Source: Denitrificimonas halotolerans (lineage in GTDB: Bacteria; Pseudomonadota; Gammaproteobacteria; Pseudomonadales; Pseudomonadaceae). Taken from it: a DNA stretch of 64,000 nt. This document shows positions 26,136-34,603 of this stretch, piece by piece. The notes below the pieces were generated by a model. The model was not told where the DNA came from. It ran no database searches and saw nothing but the letters and a program-made list of their open reading frames with translations. The number at the start of each line of letters is the position of its first letter. Position 1 is the first letter of the stretch. The DNA lies in the NCBI RefSeq assembly GCF_034259425.1, contig NZ_JAXIVU010000003.1:151016-215015 (forward strand), in the 5' to 3' direction. The position numbers were made by a program, and so were the translations under genes.

Positions 26136-27241
26136 AGACCTAAATCCTCTGGTTTAAACACTGCACTACGTTTGCGATATAAGCGATCAAAAGTAGCGCG
26201 ATCCAATTGTTGCACCTCTCGGACACGCCCCACTTTACGCACCGCCGCCACAGCTGAAGCATCAAAGGCACTGTCACCGCTACTGCGTGTGACACTGGCA
26301 TTGGTGATAGTTCCATCGGGAAGCATCTCAATGAGCACTGTCACTGCCATGCCATTACGAGCAGACGGTGGTCGTATCCATTGTGCACTCACTAAACGCA
26401 CAATTAAGTCATCCAAATTACCCGCTACCTGCGCACCTCGAGTATCCGCTGCTGTTTGCTGATATTGAGTATCATCCGCCAACAACTCTGCTAACGCGCT
26501 CGCTTTTTTCGCTTCAGCCGCTTTACGCGACGCCTCTTGGGCTTTTCTTTGCTTTTCAGCTTCGGCAGCCGCACGTTTTTTTTGTTCAGCTTGTGCTTGT
26601 TTTTTCGCTTCTTCAGCAGCTTTTTTCTTAGCAGCTTCAGCTGCAGCCTTCTTTTTGGCTTCCTCTGCAGCAGCTTTCTTCTTAGCCTCTTCCGCGGCCT
26701 TCTTCTTTGCTTCTTCCTCAGCTTTCTTTTTAGCAGCCTGCGCTGCAGCTTTTTGCTGAGCTGCTTCTTCAGCTTTTTGCTTCGCTAAGAGTGCTTGCTT
26801 CTGTTTTTCAGCAGCGTCCCGAGCCGCCTGCTCTTGCTTTTTCACTTGAGCCGCTTGTTGTTCAGCCACCTTACGTTCAGCTTCAGCTTTTTTCGCTGCC
26901 TCCGCCTTCGCTGCTTCTGCCTGTTTGGTTTGCGCCGCTCGCGCTGCCGCGGCAGCTATTTTTTCCTGCTCAATTTTCTTTTGCTCGAGCTGCTCAGCCT
27001 CATGCTGTGGTGCTGCGGTTTTTTTCGCCTCACCAGCAATTTTTTGATTCGTTTGTGTACTTGCCTGACTTTGTGACTCAAGCTTATACAAAGTAGCCTG
27101 AATAATCGGCCGCGTCGGCGGTAATTCAGGCGTCCGGGCAAAGCTCACAAACAGAAAAGCAAACAACAGTAAGTGCAAGCCTAACGCCCACACCACTGGC
27201 CAAAAAAGCTTTTCTGAAGGGGAAGGTTCACGCTCTCGCAT
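26132..27241 (-). CDS. tolA: Inner-membrane protein TolA
   Basis: Spans the periplasm and transmits proton-motive force from TolQR to Pal. 369 residues from the ATG at 27241, whose A is shared with the tolR stop. One membrane helix (about 13-36), then a long Ala/Lys/Glu-rich helical stalk (about 60-255) with many AAKKKAEEEAKK-like repeats, and a C-terminal globular domain (about 280-369). The repeats are low-complexity DNA, so copy number may vary. Confidence 0.97.
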   Translation of the reverse strand: MREREPSPSEKLFWPVVWALGLHLLLFAFLFVSFARTPELPPTRPIIQATLYKLESQSQASTQTNQKIAGEAKKTAAPQHEAEQLEQKKIEQEKIAAAAARAAQTKQAEAAKAEAAKKAEAERKVAEQQAAQVKKQEQAARDAAEKQKQALLAKQKAEEAAQQKAAAQAAKKKAEEEAKKKAAEEAKKKAAAEEAKKKAAAEAAKKKAAEEAKKQAQAEQKKRAAAEAEKQRKAQEASRKAAEAKKASALAELLADDTQYQQTAADTRGAQVAGNLDDLIVRLVSAQWIRPPSARNGMAVTVLIEMLPDGTITNASVTRSSGDSAFDASAVAAVRKVGRVREVQQLDRATFDRLYRKRSAVFKPEDLGL

Positions 27242-27699
27242 CAAGGCGCCTCAGTAATTAAGCCAACGTCAGTCACGCCTGCTTGCTGCAAGCCACCCAT
27301 AGCAGCCATCACACTGCCATAATCGACAGCTTTATCCGCTCGCACATAGACTTGCACTTTTTTACCTTGGGCTGCATTTGCTCCCAAAATTGCCCGTGCA
27401 GCATTAACCATTTGCTCCAACTCTACCGCTTCATCCTGTACCGTTTCCACATCCACTTCAGTGCTAGTATTCCAAAAATAAGTCTTATCAGACTTAATCG
27501 AAATGGTCAGCACAATGGCATTATTGTCTTGTGGTAACACCTCACTGCTGACCTGCGGCAGATCCACTTTTACCCCTTGATTCAGCATGGGCGCAGTGAC
27601 CATAAAAATCACTAACAACACCAGCATTACGTCGATATAGGGCACCACGTTCATTTCTGCAACGGGTTTACGACGATTACGAATTCTCGCTCTATGCAT
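27241..27699 (-). CDS. tolR: Tol-Pal proton channel subunit TolR
   Basis: ExbD-like inner-membrane protein forming the proton channel with TolQ. 152 residues from the ATG at 27699 (MHRARIRNRRKPVAEMN), placed eight bases after tolQ; an open frame extending further upstream overlaps tolQ and is not needed. One membrane helix carries the essential Asp in VVPYIDVMLVLLVIFM. The periplasmic domain follows. Confidence 0.97.
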   Translation of the reverse strand: MHRARIRNRRKPVAEMNVVPYIDVMLVLLVIFMVTAPMLNQGVKVDLPQVSSEVLPQDNNAIVLTISIKSDKTYFWNTSTEVDVETVQDEAVELEQMVNAARAILGANAAQGKKVQVYVRADKAVDYGSVMAAMGGLQQAGVTDVGLITEAP

Positions 27700-27706
27700 G
27701 GGGCAC

Positions 27707-28402
27707 CTAATCCTCTTTCGAGTGGACTTTACGATGCAGAATGGCTTGGAACTCATCAGCAAAGGTATAATAGCGAGCAATTAAATTCTCACCACGCGCA
27801 GCAAAACGGTTGTAAGCAATCACCGCCGGAATCGCCGCAAACAACCCGATGGCCGTTGCAATCAAAGCCTCAGCGATCCCAGGTGCTACTGTAGCCAAAG
27901 TTGCCTGCTGTACTTGAGCTAAGCCTCGGAAAGAGTTCATGATTCCCCATACCGTACCAAAGAGCCCGATATAAGGGCTGGTCGAACCCACAGTGGCTAA
28001 AAAGGGCAAACTTTGCTCAAGTTTCTCTTCCTCATGGGAAATGGCTACACGCATTGAGCGTGCTACACCATCCATTACAGACTCAGGATTGGCACCTTGC
28101 TGCTGGCTTAAGCGGGAAAACTCTTTAAAACCGGCACGGAAAATCCGTTCCACACCAGCATCAGGATCCGGCTCAGCATTGACTTGACGATACAACTTGG
28201 ATAAATCCATACCGGACCAAAATCGATCTTCAAACACATTCAAACTGTTGCGCGCCGCTCGCAATAACTGGCTACGCTGAAAAATCATCACCCATGAGGC
28301 AATTGAAGCGCCAACTAAAATCAGCATTACCAGCTGCACCACCAAACTGGCGTTACTGATTAAGCTCCACATTGACATCTGATCAACGACATTCGCTTCC
28401 AC
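27707..28402 (-). CDS. tolQ: Tol-Pal proton channel subunit TolQ
   Basis: MotA/ExbB-like inner-membrane protein. 231 residues with three membrane helices (about 17-39, 135-160 and 170-195). The family block YIGLFGTVWGIMNSF and the Thr-containing third helix EALIATAIGLFAAIPAVIAYN are clear. It sits two bases downstream of ybgC in the operon. Confidence 0.98.
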   Translation of the reverse strand: MEANVVDQMSMWSLISNASLVVQLVMLILVGASIASWVMIFQRSQLLRAARNSLNVFEDRFWSGMDLSKLYRQVNAEPDPDAGVERIFRAGFKEFSRLSQQQGANPESVMDGVARSMRVAISHEEEKLEQSLPFLATVGSTSPYIGLFGTVWGIMNSFRGLAQVQQATLATVAPGIAEALIATAIGLFAAIPAVIAYNRFAARGENLIARYYTFADEFQAILHRKVHSKED

Positions 28403-28404
28403 GC

Positions 28405-28848
28405 TTACTCTCCTGCAAAGTCTCGCACATCGGCTGTAAAGGCCGTATATAAAGGTTCTGGAATGGCCTGGGGTTTCAAAGTATCAGCACGTACACAAGC
28501 CACAGTAAAACGCCCTTCACAGAGCAATACATTGTCACTGGCACGACGCACTTGCTGATAAAATTTCAAACTGGCACGTTTTAATACTTCCACCTGCGCA
28601 CTGACCAGCAGCTCGTCATCTAAACGAGCCGGAGCGTGGTAACGTGCCTGGGAGGAATGCACAACAAAGAGTAGGTTTTTTGTGGCCATTTGTGCTTGGG
28701 AAAAACCTAAATCGCGTAATCGTTCAGTACGTGCCCGCTCCATAAACTTAAGATAGTTCACATAGTAAACGATGCCACCAGCGTCCGTGTCTTCATAATA
28801 AACCCGACAAGGAAAGTTAAACCCTGGTGCTGTTGTTATTGCGCTCAT
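28405..28848 (-). CDS. ybgC: Acyl-CoA thioesterase YbgC (hot-dog fold)
   Basis: Tol-Pal-associated thioesterase acting on short acyl-CoA or acyl-ACP. 147 residues. The catalytic Asp is in YYEDTDAGGIVYYVNYLKF (about 17-35), as in 4-hydroxybenzoyl-CoA thioesterases. First gene of the tol cluster; ruvB ends 50 bases downstream of ybgC's own promoter side, on the same strand. Confidence 0.95.
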   Translation of the reverse strand: MSAITTAPGFNFPCRVYYEDTDAGGIVYYVNYLKFMERARTERLRDLGFSQAQMATKNLLFVVHSSQARYHAPARLDDELLVSAQVEVLKRASLKFYQQVRRASDNVLLCEGRFTVACVRADTLKPQAIPEPLYTAFTADVRDFAGE

Positions 28849-28897
28849 ACTTTACTGCCGCCTTTGTTAATTGCCAATCAAAAACACAGGTATATTT

Positions 28898-29947
28898 TCA
28901 TTCTTCCTCACTGCTGCTCGTCAGCAGTGCCACATCTTGTAAACGCTCTGGTAAGTTCAAACCAAAATGCAAATATGCATGACGTGTTACCACGCGTCCA
29001 CGCGGCGTTCGCATAATAAAACCTTGCTGAATCAGGTAAGGTTCTAAGACATCTTCAATCGTATGTCGTTCCTCACTGATAGCTGCGGCCAAGCTATCAA
29101 TGCCCACCGGGCCACCATCAAACTTTTCAATCATAGCCAATAATAAACGGCGGTCCTGATGGTCAAAACCGTGCTCATCAACATCCAATAAGTTCAAAGC
29201 TTGATTGGCAATAGTTTGAGTAATATGACCCGTACCACGCACTTGCGCAAAATCCCGTACTCGACGCAACAAACGGTTGGCGATACGGGGAGTACCACGA
29301 GCGCGACGCGCAATCTCATAAGCACCATCTTGCTCAATGGGCATATTTAAAATACCACCGGAGCGAGCCACAATTGTGGTTAAATCTTTATCGTTATAAA
29401 ACTCAAGGCGCTGCACGATACCAAAGCGGTCACGCAATGGATTCGTTAACATCCCAGCTCGTGTGGTAGCCCCAACTAAAGTGAATACAGGCAAATCCAA
29501 TTTAATCGAACGCGCAGCCGGCCCCTCACCGATCATGATATCCAGTTGAAAATCCTCCATTGCGGGATACAGCACCTCTTCCACAATGGGCGGTAAACGG
29601 TGGATTTCATCAATAAAGAGCACATCTCCCTCTTCTAAATTGGTCAACAACGCAGCTAAGTCGCCTGGCCGCTCCAATACAGGCCCTGAGGTACTCTTAA
29701 GTGACACACCCATTTCTTGCGCAATGATATTAGCCAGCGTGGTCTTACCAAGCCCCGGCGGACCAAAAATCAAAGTGTGATCCAGTGCTTCCTCTCGTTT
29801 TTTTGCCGCCTCAATAAACAGTGTCATTTGCTCACGCACCACAGGCTGCCCAATATACTCAGCCAAACTTAACGGGCGGATGGCGCGGTCAATGTGCTCT
29901 TCACGCTCACGAGGTGTCGCGTCAATCAAGCGATCAGCTTCAATCAT
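28898..29947 (-). CDS. ruvB: Holliday-junction branch migration ATPase RuvB
   Basis: Hexameric AAA+ motor that drives branch migration with RuvA. 349 residues with Walker A GPPGLGKTTLA (about 64-74), Walker B LFIDEIHRL (about 110-118), sensor motif GATTRAG near 158, and the C-terminal winged helix ending near 330. It follows ruvA by 31 bases. Confidence 0.99.
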   Translation of the reverse strand: MIEADRLIDATPREREEHIDRAIRPLSLAEYIGQPVVREQMTLFIEAAKKREEALDHTLIFGPPGLGKTTLANIIAQEMGVSLKSTSGPVLERPGDLAALLTNLEEGDVLFIDEIHRLPPIVEEVLYPAMEDFQLDIMIGEGPAARSIKLDLPVFTLVGATTRAGMLTNPLRDRFGIVQRLEFYNDKDLTTIVARSGGILNMPIEQDGAYEIARRARGTPRIANRLLRRVRDFAQVRGTGHITQTIANQALNLLDVDEHGFDHQDRRLLLAMIEKFDGGPVGIDSLAAAISEERHTIEDVLEPYLIQQGFIMRTPRGRVVTRHAYLHFGLNLPERLQDVALLTSSSEEE

Positions 29948-29978
29948 AAACTGCAGTTATCCCAAATAAAGTAGCGCA

Positions 29979-30593
29979 TTACGCCATGCCTTTTAATGCA
30001 CGACGAATTAAGTCTTCGCTGCTCAAGTCTTCTGCAAAAACAGCACTGACGGCACGACTGGCCTCAGCTGGCTTAAAGCCTAAACCTATCAAAGCACTCA
30101 CCGCATCATGCTCAGCATTCTGCGCCTGTATGACTGCATTATCCTTCGCAGGTTCCATGGCCGTCTGTCCTGCCAATGGTGTGCTCTCCCAGTTCTTAAA
30201 ACGATCCTTGAGTTCAACCAGTAAACGATCCGCGGTTTTCTTGCCTACGCCGGGGACTTTCATAAGGCGCGAAGTGTCTTCAGCATTCACACATTGAATC
30301 AGCTCATCCACACTCAAGCCTGACATCAATGCCAACGCTAGTTTAGGACCTACACCATTTAAACGGATCAACTCGCGAAATAAAGCACGGTCACGCTTGC
30401 TATAAAAACCATACAAAAGCTGTGCATCTTCACGCACTACCAAATGCGTATGTAAAACCAGCGGTTCGTTCACCGCTGGCAATTGAAACAAGGTGGTCAT
30501 TGGCACTTCCAGTTCATAGCCAACACCATTGACATCTAACAACACATGAGGCGGCTGCTTTTCTAATAAAGTGCCTCGCAAATATCCAATCAC
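29979..30593 (-). CDS. ruvA: Holliday-junction-binding protein RuvA
   Basis: Tetrameric protein that grips the four-way junction and loads RuvB. 204 residues from the GTG at 30593, which gives the family start M-I-G-Y-L-R-G and has AAGGA six bases before it. An OB domain (1-65), helix-hairpin-helix motifs (VPGVGKKTADRLL near 115) and a C-terminal RuvB-binding domain (about 155-204) are seen. ruvC, which precedes ruvA in Pseudomonas, is not here; the 260 bases upstream hold no gene. Confidence 0.97.
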   Translation of the reverse strand: MIGYLRGTLLEKQPPHVLLDVNGVGYELEVPMTTLFQLPAVNEPLVLHTHLVVREDAQLLYGFYSKRDRALFRELIRLNGVGPKLALALMSGLSVDELIQCVNAEDTSRLMKVPGVGKKTADRLLVELKDRFKNWESTPLAGQTAMEPAKDNAVIQAQNAEHDAVSALIGLGFKPAEASRAVSAVFAEDLSSEDLIRRALKGMA

Positions 30594-30859
30594 AATCAAT
30601 CCTTATTCATCAAAAGCGCTTGCCGCAGCTCTACAGGCCCCAGCAATAACAACTGGCATTATATACAGCCAACACTCAGCAATACCAGAACCCTTCCTCT
30701 TGCTCAAAATGAACTACCCGCCACTTTAGAAATGGAGGAATTCTGCTAGCAATTGTTAAACAGCGAATACTGTACTGACGCACAATTAAGACACTGGGAA
30801 AATACTGTATTTTCATCTATTCTAAATTTTGAACCTTTAGTCACAACAGGAGCTCTTCT

Positions 30860-31294
30860 ATGCTTAAAACGCCAATCTTAGCCGCAACCGTTGGTATTTT
30901 AGCCATCATCAGCCCTTTGACTTATGCCAGCGACGCGCCAACCACGCCGCAACAACAACGCCAACTACGCGCGCAAAATATGATGCAGTATTACAACTGC
31001 CTACAGGAAAAAATTGATGCGCCAGCGTTTGAAAAAATGAGTCAAGACAGCGAAACCCTTGACAACAATCTCTTCCAACTCTGCAGCAACGGTCAGCGCC
31101 AACAAGCTCAAGCACTGGCCCTGGATTACGCCAAAAAAATGCTCGCCTCAGACAACTTTAAAGCCATGTTGGCGTGCACAGCTCAATTTGAGCCTAACAC
31201 ACCTGGCATTCCTGACTTAGAAAAAGATTTTGACTTAGAGCAACTTAAGCAAGGCAATATTTGCGACCTACAAGAAGGCCTAGATCAGGACTAA
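30860..31294 (+). CDS. Small secreted protein of unknown function, four cysteines
   Basis: 144 residues with a strong ribosome site (AGGAGC) and a signal peptide cleaved probably after Ala-23 (TYASDA). The mature part is polar and helical, with cysteines near residues 49, 77, 112 and 138 that could form two disulfides. An acidic C-terminus follows. No domain recognised. It probably acts in the periplasm. It stands alone between ruvA (divergent) and the YeiH gene (convergent), at the point where the usual ruvC neighbourhood breaks. Confidence 0.75.
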   Translation: MLKTPILAATVGILAIISPLTYASDAPTTPQQQRQLRAQNMMQYYNCLQEKIDAPAFEKMSQDSETLDNNLFQLCSNGQRQQAQALALDYAKKMLASDNFKAMLACTAQFEPNTPGIPDLEKDFDLEQLKQGNICDLQEGLDQD

Positions 31295-31342
31295 AGGCTC
31301 TAACAGTCAGTACGTCGTGCCTACACCACTCTTACAGTGCAT

Positions 31343-31377
31343 GAAGGGCGCAGTACTCAAACCGGTACACGCCCTTC
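31343..31377. terminator. Possible bidirectional terminator
   Basis: GAAGGGCG / CGCCCTTC with an inner GTAC/GTAC pair, between convergent genes. There is no strong T-run. Confidence 0.45.
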
Positions 31378-31388
31378 AATCTCACCGC

Positions 31389-32510
31389 TTACTGAGTCAA
31401 CCACGCACTAATAAAGTAATTCAATGCCCCACCGGCCAGCAGCAACCAAGCAAAAAGGATGGTAGCTAGCAGCAAAGGCCTTACACCAGCACGACGAATC
31501 GCCTTCATATCAGTGCTCAAACCTAAACCTGCCATCGCTGCAGCCAACAATGCTGTGTCGAGCTGAATAATGCGCTCGATTGCCACTTCCGGCAGCCACT
31601 GCAAAGAATTAAAACCTGCAACGGCCACAAAAATGAAAGCAAACCACGGCACATTCACGCGGGTTAACAATCCTTTATTCTGACAACTTCCCCTTTCTAT
31701 CACTCTTGCAGGCGTTTCATGCCGCGCTAAATACAGCGCCAGCAGTATCAAAAAGGGCGCTAGCATCATGACGCGCACCATCTTTGCAATCACTGCAGTA
31801 TTGGCAGCCTCTGGACTGATTGCAGCACCGGCAGCTACCACCTGCGCCACCTCATGCACAGTAGATCCCACAAACAAACCGTAAGCAAAATCTGTTGTAC
31901 CCAACAGTTGCCAAGACTCATTTAAGCTGTACAACAACGGATATAAAAAAATTGCCAAAGTACCAAACACTACCACCGTTGATACGGCCACCGTAACCTG
32001 TTCAGCGCGGGCCTTAAGCACGGGCTCTGCTGCCATAATTGCTGCGGCACCACAAATTGAGTTACCGATCCCAATTAACATAGCGGTGCCACGGTCGAGC
32101 TTAAACAGGCGCACACCTAGCAATACAGCCAAAACAAAAGTAGAAATTATAACTAGGGCATCAATGACCACCCCTGCCAGCCCCACATAGCTCACATCCT
32201 GAAAAGTCAGACGAAAGCCATACAAAATAATACCGAGGCGCAACACATACTGCTTCGCAAAATGCACACCCGGTGCGCAGTAACTGTTGAACTTAAATGG
32301 CAAAATATTACCCAATACAAAGCCCAATAAAATCGCCAGAGTCAGCGCTGACAAACCATGCGCTTGCAACCACGCAACCCGGTCTAGCAGCATGGCTGCC
32401 CCTGCAATGACTGCGCACAACAACAGTCCTGGAAGCAACTCGGCCCGCCACTGTAACCACTGTGGTAATCGCACTTTTGTCGTTTCAACGCCTCTATTGA
32501 ACGCGAACAT
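31389..32510 (-). CDS. YeiH/UPF0324 family membrane protein
   Basis: Putative inner-membrane exporter of the family once called putative sulfate exporter; real substrate unproven. 373 residues from the ATG at 32510 (GAGGG six bases before). About ten hydrophobic segments. Family blocks include ILRLGIILYGFRLTFQDV, GIGNSICGAAAIMA and VGSTVHEVAQVVAAG. Two mobile-element relics lie directly upstream, the nearer ending 35 bases before the start, so its original promoter region has probably been replaced. Confidence 0.87.
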   Translation of the reverse strand: MFAFNRGVETTKVRLPQWLQWRAELLPGLLLCAVIAGAAMLLDRVAWLQAHGLSALTLAILLGFVLGNILPFKFNSYCAPGVHFAKQYVLRLGIILYGFRLTFQDVSYVGLAGVVIDALVIISTFVLAVLLGVRLFKLDRGTAMLIGIGNSICGAAAIMAAEPVLKARAEQVTVAVSTVVVFGTLAIFLYPLLYSLNESWQLLGTTDFAYGLFVGSTVHEVAQVVAAGAAISPEAANTAVIAKMVRVMMLAPFLILLALYLARHETPARVIERGSCQNKGLLTRVNVPWFAFIFVAVAGFNSLQWLPEVAIERIIQLDTALLAAAMAGLGLSTDMKAIRRAGVRPLLLATILFAWLLLAGGALNYFISAWLTQ

Positions 32511-32544
32511 TCGCAACCCTCGGCCTAAAAGACCTGCTTTACTG

Positions 32545-32766
32545 TTGACATCCTTCCCGGCCTAGAGGACGGGGTTTCTACTGCTAGACGGCCATGCCCG
32601 ACCGCGAGAGTGCTTTGCGCCGCGCTTATCTAGCGGAGTGGAAACACTACACCCACTGCTCGCCCACTCTCTTATTACAAGCCCTGCGACACCTTTCGGC
32701 CTCGACTCGGGCAAACTACCACAACTCGAACAGCTTTGGGTGGTGTATGCCTCGTTAACTTACTTA
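32545..32766 (-). mobile_element. IS200/IS605-type relic: right end plus 3' part of tnpB
   Basis: The right end TTGACATCC starts at 32545 and includes GGACGGGG. Then follows sequence matching 14000-14180, encoding on the reverse strand the decayed TnpB zinc-finger region (NEAYTTQSCSSCGS ... GLVIREW), with one finger Cys changed to Ser. It is cut off at 32766, where a second copy's right end begins. Confidence 0.82.
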
Positions 32767-32769
32767 AAA

Positions 32770-33001
32770 TTGACATCCTCCCGACCTAAAGGACGGGGAT
32801 TCCTACTGCTAGACGGCCATGCCCAACCCCTATAATTTTAAATTGCCCCAACGAGCGTCTAGTACTGACCTGGCCATCGTGGTTTTAACAAGTTTTAATC
32901 GGCTGACATGCCCACATAGATTGCACCGCAGCGGTTGACTAGGGTACGACTAAACTTGAACTCATCCTTGCACTAAAAGTACGAGGATTTCCACCATTTT
33001 G
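32770..33001 (-). mobile_element. Short IS200/IS605-type element with both ends and no tnpB
   Basis: Right end at 32770 (TTGACATCCTCCCGACC, with GGACGGGGATTCCTACTGC) and left end at 33001 (reverse strand CAAAATGGTGG directly after GTTAC). About 232 bases in total. The middle (about 32835-32960) does not resemble the other relics. This is the form of a non-autonomous (MITE-like) derivative, mobilised in trans if at all. Confidence 0.72.
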
Positions 33002-33054
33002 GTAACACCTGTGTACATTCCAACACAGCAAATTTAACTGCTCGCGACTCATAA

Positions 33055-33088
33055 ACAAAAACGCCCCGCTGTTTAAAGCGAGGCGTTT
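33055..33088 (-). terminator. Terminator of the alcohol dehydrogenase gene
   Basis: ACGCCCCGCT and AGCGAGGCGT pair (one mismatch) around a short loop; on the reverse strand a TTTTTG run follows. It is about 30 bases after the stop. Confidence 0.8.
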
Positions 33089-33118
33089 GGGTCTTCCTAC
33101 GTTTAGCGTAGAAATCAG

Positions 33119-34273
33119 TTACATTGCAGCACGGAAAATAGCGGCCACTTCTTTATCGTTTAAACGTCGAGGGTTGGTCACTGCACACACATCCTCCTGC
33201 GCATGCTTAACCATCGTTTCAATGTCTTCATCTTTGACTCCCAATTCACTTAAGCGACTTGGAATACCCACATCTTCAGACAAGCAACGAATCGCTACTA
33301 CAGCCATTTCAGCTGCTTCACGCACAGACATACCATAGGTGTTTTCACCCAAAGCTTCAGCAATGTCAGCGTAACGCTCTTGCGCCGCCATCAGGTTTGC
33401 CTCACATACATGCGGCAATAAGAGTGCGTTACACACACCATGAGGTAAGTTATACATACCACCCAGCTGATGCGACATAGCATGCACATGGCCCAGACCC
33501 GCATTATTAAAGGCCATACCTGCTAAATATTGCGCATAGGCCATACGGTCACGGGCTTCCAGATCATCACCGCGAGCAACCGCCACGCGCAAGTACTTAG
33601 CAATTAAACGCATCGCCTGCAATGCAACAGCATCAGTAATGGGGTTTGCATCAGTCGATACATAGGCTTCAACCGCGTGAGTTAAAGCATCCATACCTGT
33701 TGCAGCTGTCAATGATGGCGGCATTTTCATCATGAGCAGTGGATCGTTAATGGCCAAGTCCGGCGTCACACGCCAGTCAACAATGGCCATTTTCACATGA
33801 TTCGACGTGTTGGTAATAATAGTAAAGCGCGTCAATTCACTGGCTGTACCAGCGGTGGTATTAATTGCGATATATGGCGGTAACGCTTTTTTCAGCTGAT
33901 CCACCCCTTCATAGTCAGCAATGCTGCCACCGTTAGCAACCAACAAACCAACCGCCTTACAGCAGTCATGCGCACTACCACCTCCTAAAGAAATCAACAT
34001 ATCACATTGATTGTCTTGGTAAGCAGCCACGCCTTGCTCAACGTTTGTATCTGTTGGGTTTGGTACCGTCTCATCAAACACAGCGTACTTAATGCTCGCT
34101 GCCTCCAATAGATCTGTGATCTGCTTGGTGTACCCCATCTGAGTCATACCTTGGTCGGTCACAATGAGCGGCTTAACACCACCTAAAGCTGTTACTCGAT
34201 CAGCTAACTCACTCAGAACATTCGCACCGAACAAAGAAACACCGGGCATAAAAAAGCTTGCATTCTTGCTCAT
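33119..34273 (-). CDS. Iron-containing alcohol dehydrogenase
   Basis: Group III NAD-dependent alcohol dehydrogenase. 384 residues from the ATG at 34273; a GTG three codons earlier has the ribosome site GAGAGG abutting it, so the ATG is preferred. NAD-binding GGGSAHDCCKAVG near 95-107. Iron ligands are in DALTHAVEAY (near 200) and in GHVHAMSHQLGGMYNLPHG (about 260-278). Substrate may be ethanol or another primary alcohol. Divergent from the crcZ-like gene, with the CbrB site between them. Confidence 0.93.
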   Translation of the reverse strand: MSKNASFFMPGVSLFGANVLSELADRVTALGGVKPLIVTDQGMTQMGYTKQITDLLEAASIKYAVFDETVPNPTDTNVEQGVAAYQDNQCDMLISLGGGSAHDCCKAVGLLVANGGSIADYEGVDQLKKALPPYIAINTTAGTASELTRFTIITNTSNHVKMAIVDWRVTPDLAINDPLLMMKMPPSLTAATGMDALTHAVEAYVSTDANPITDAVALQAMRLIAKYLRVAVARGDDLEARDRMAYAQYLAGMAFNNAGLGHVHAMSHQLGGMYNLPHGVCNALLLPHVCEANLMAAQERYADIAEALGENTYGMSVREAAEMAVVAIRCLSEDVGIPSRLSELGVKDEDIETMVKHAQEDVCAVTNPRRLNDKEVAAIFRAAM

Positions 34274-34444
34274 ATTGGTCACCTCTCAATGTGCCATCAT
34301 CGCGATCAGCAACGATGGGCTGAATCAATTCAAATTAAGTATAACAAAACTGGCCACTCAATCTCTTGACATCTCTCAATCGCCCTGATGAAAGAAATCT
34401 ATAAACATGCCACAGCCTATTTCCGGCCTGCCCACAACACAAAC

Positions 34445-34470
34445 TGTTACCGAAACCCACCCACGTAACA
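34445..34470 (+). promoter_or_regulatory. CbrB-type activator site
   Basis: TGTTAC, 14 bases, GTAACA. This is exactly the dyad known for CbrB binding (TGTTAC-N14-GTAACA). It is about 105 bases upstream of a sigma-54 promoter, a normal distance for an enhancer site. A further GGTAACAC half-site is at about 34485. Confidence 0.8.
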
Positions 34471-34576
34471 CTTAAGCCCAAAAGCGGTAACACTTTTATC
34501 TCAACGCACGTATGAAAATAATCACAAAAAACACAGAAAACTTGTAAGTAGTTGTTTTTAAAAGGTTTTTATAAAG

Positions 34577-34592
34577 TTGGCACGCTATCTGC
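34577..34592 (+). promoter_or_regulatory. Sigma-54 promoter of the crcZ-like RNA
   Basis: TTGGCACGCTATCTGC: the invariant GG (34579-34580) and GC (34591-34592) are separated by exactly ten bases, and TGGCAC matches the -24 consensus. The predicted transcription start is near 34604. Confidence 0.8.
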
Positions 34593-34603
34593 TTTATATA
34601 TCT

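Noticed and set aside
26368..27096. Several open frames on the forward strand, Leu/Phe/Ser-rich
   Set aside because: They are antisense to the Ala/Lys-rich stalk of tolA; the repetitive codons keep other frames open. No ribosome sites or family matches.
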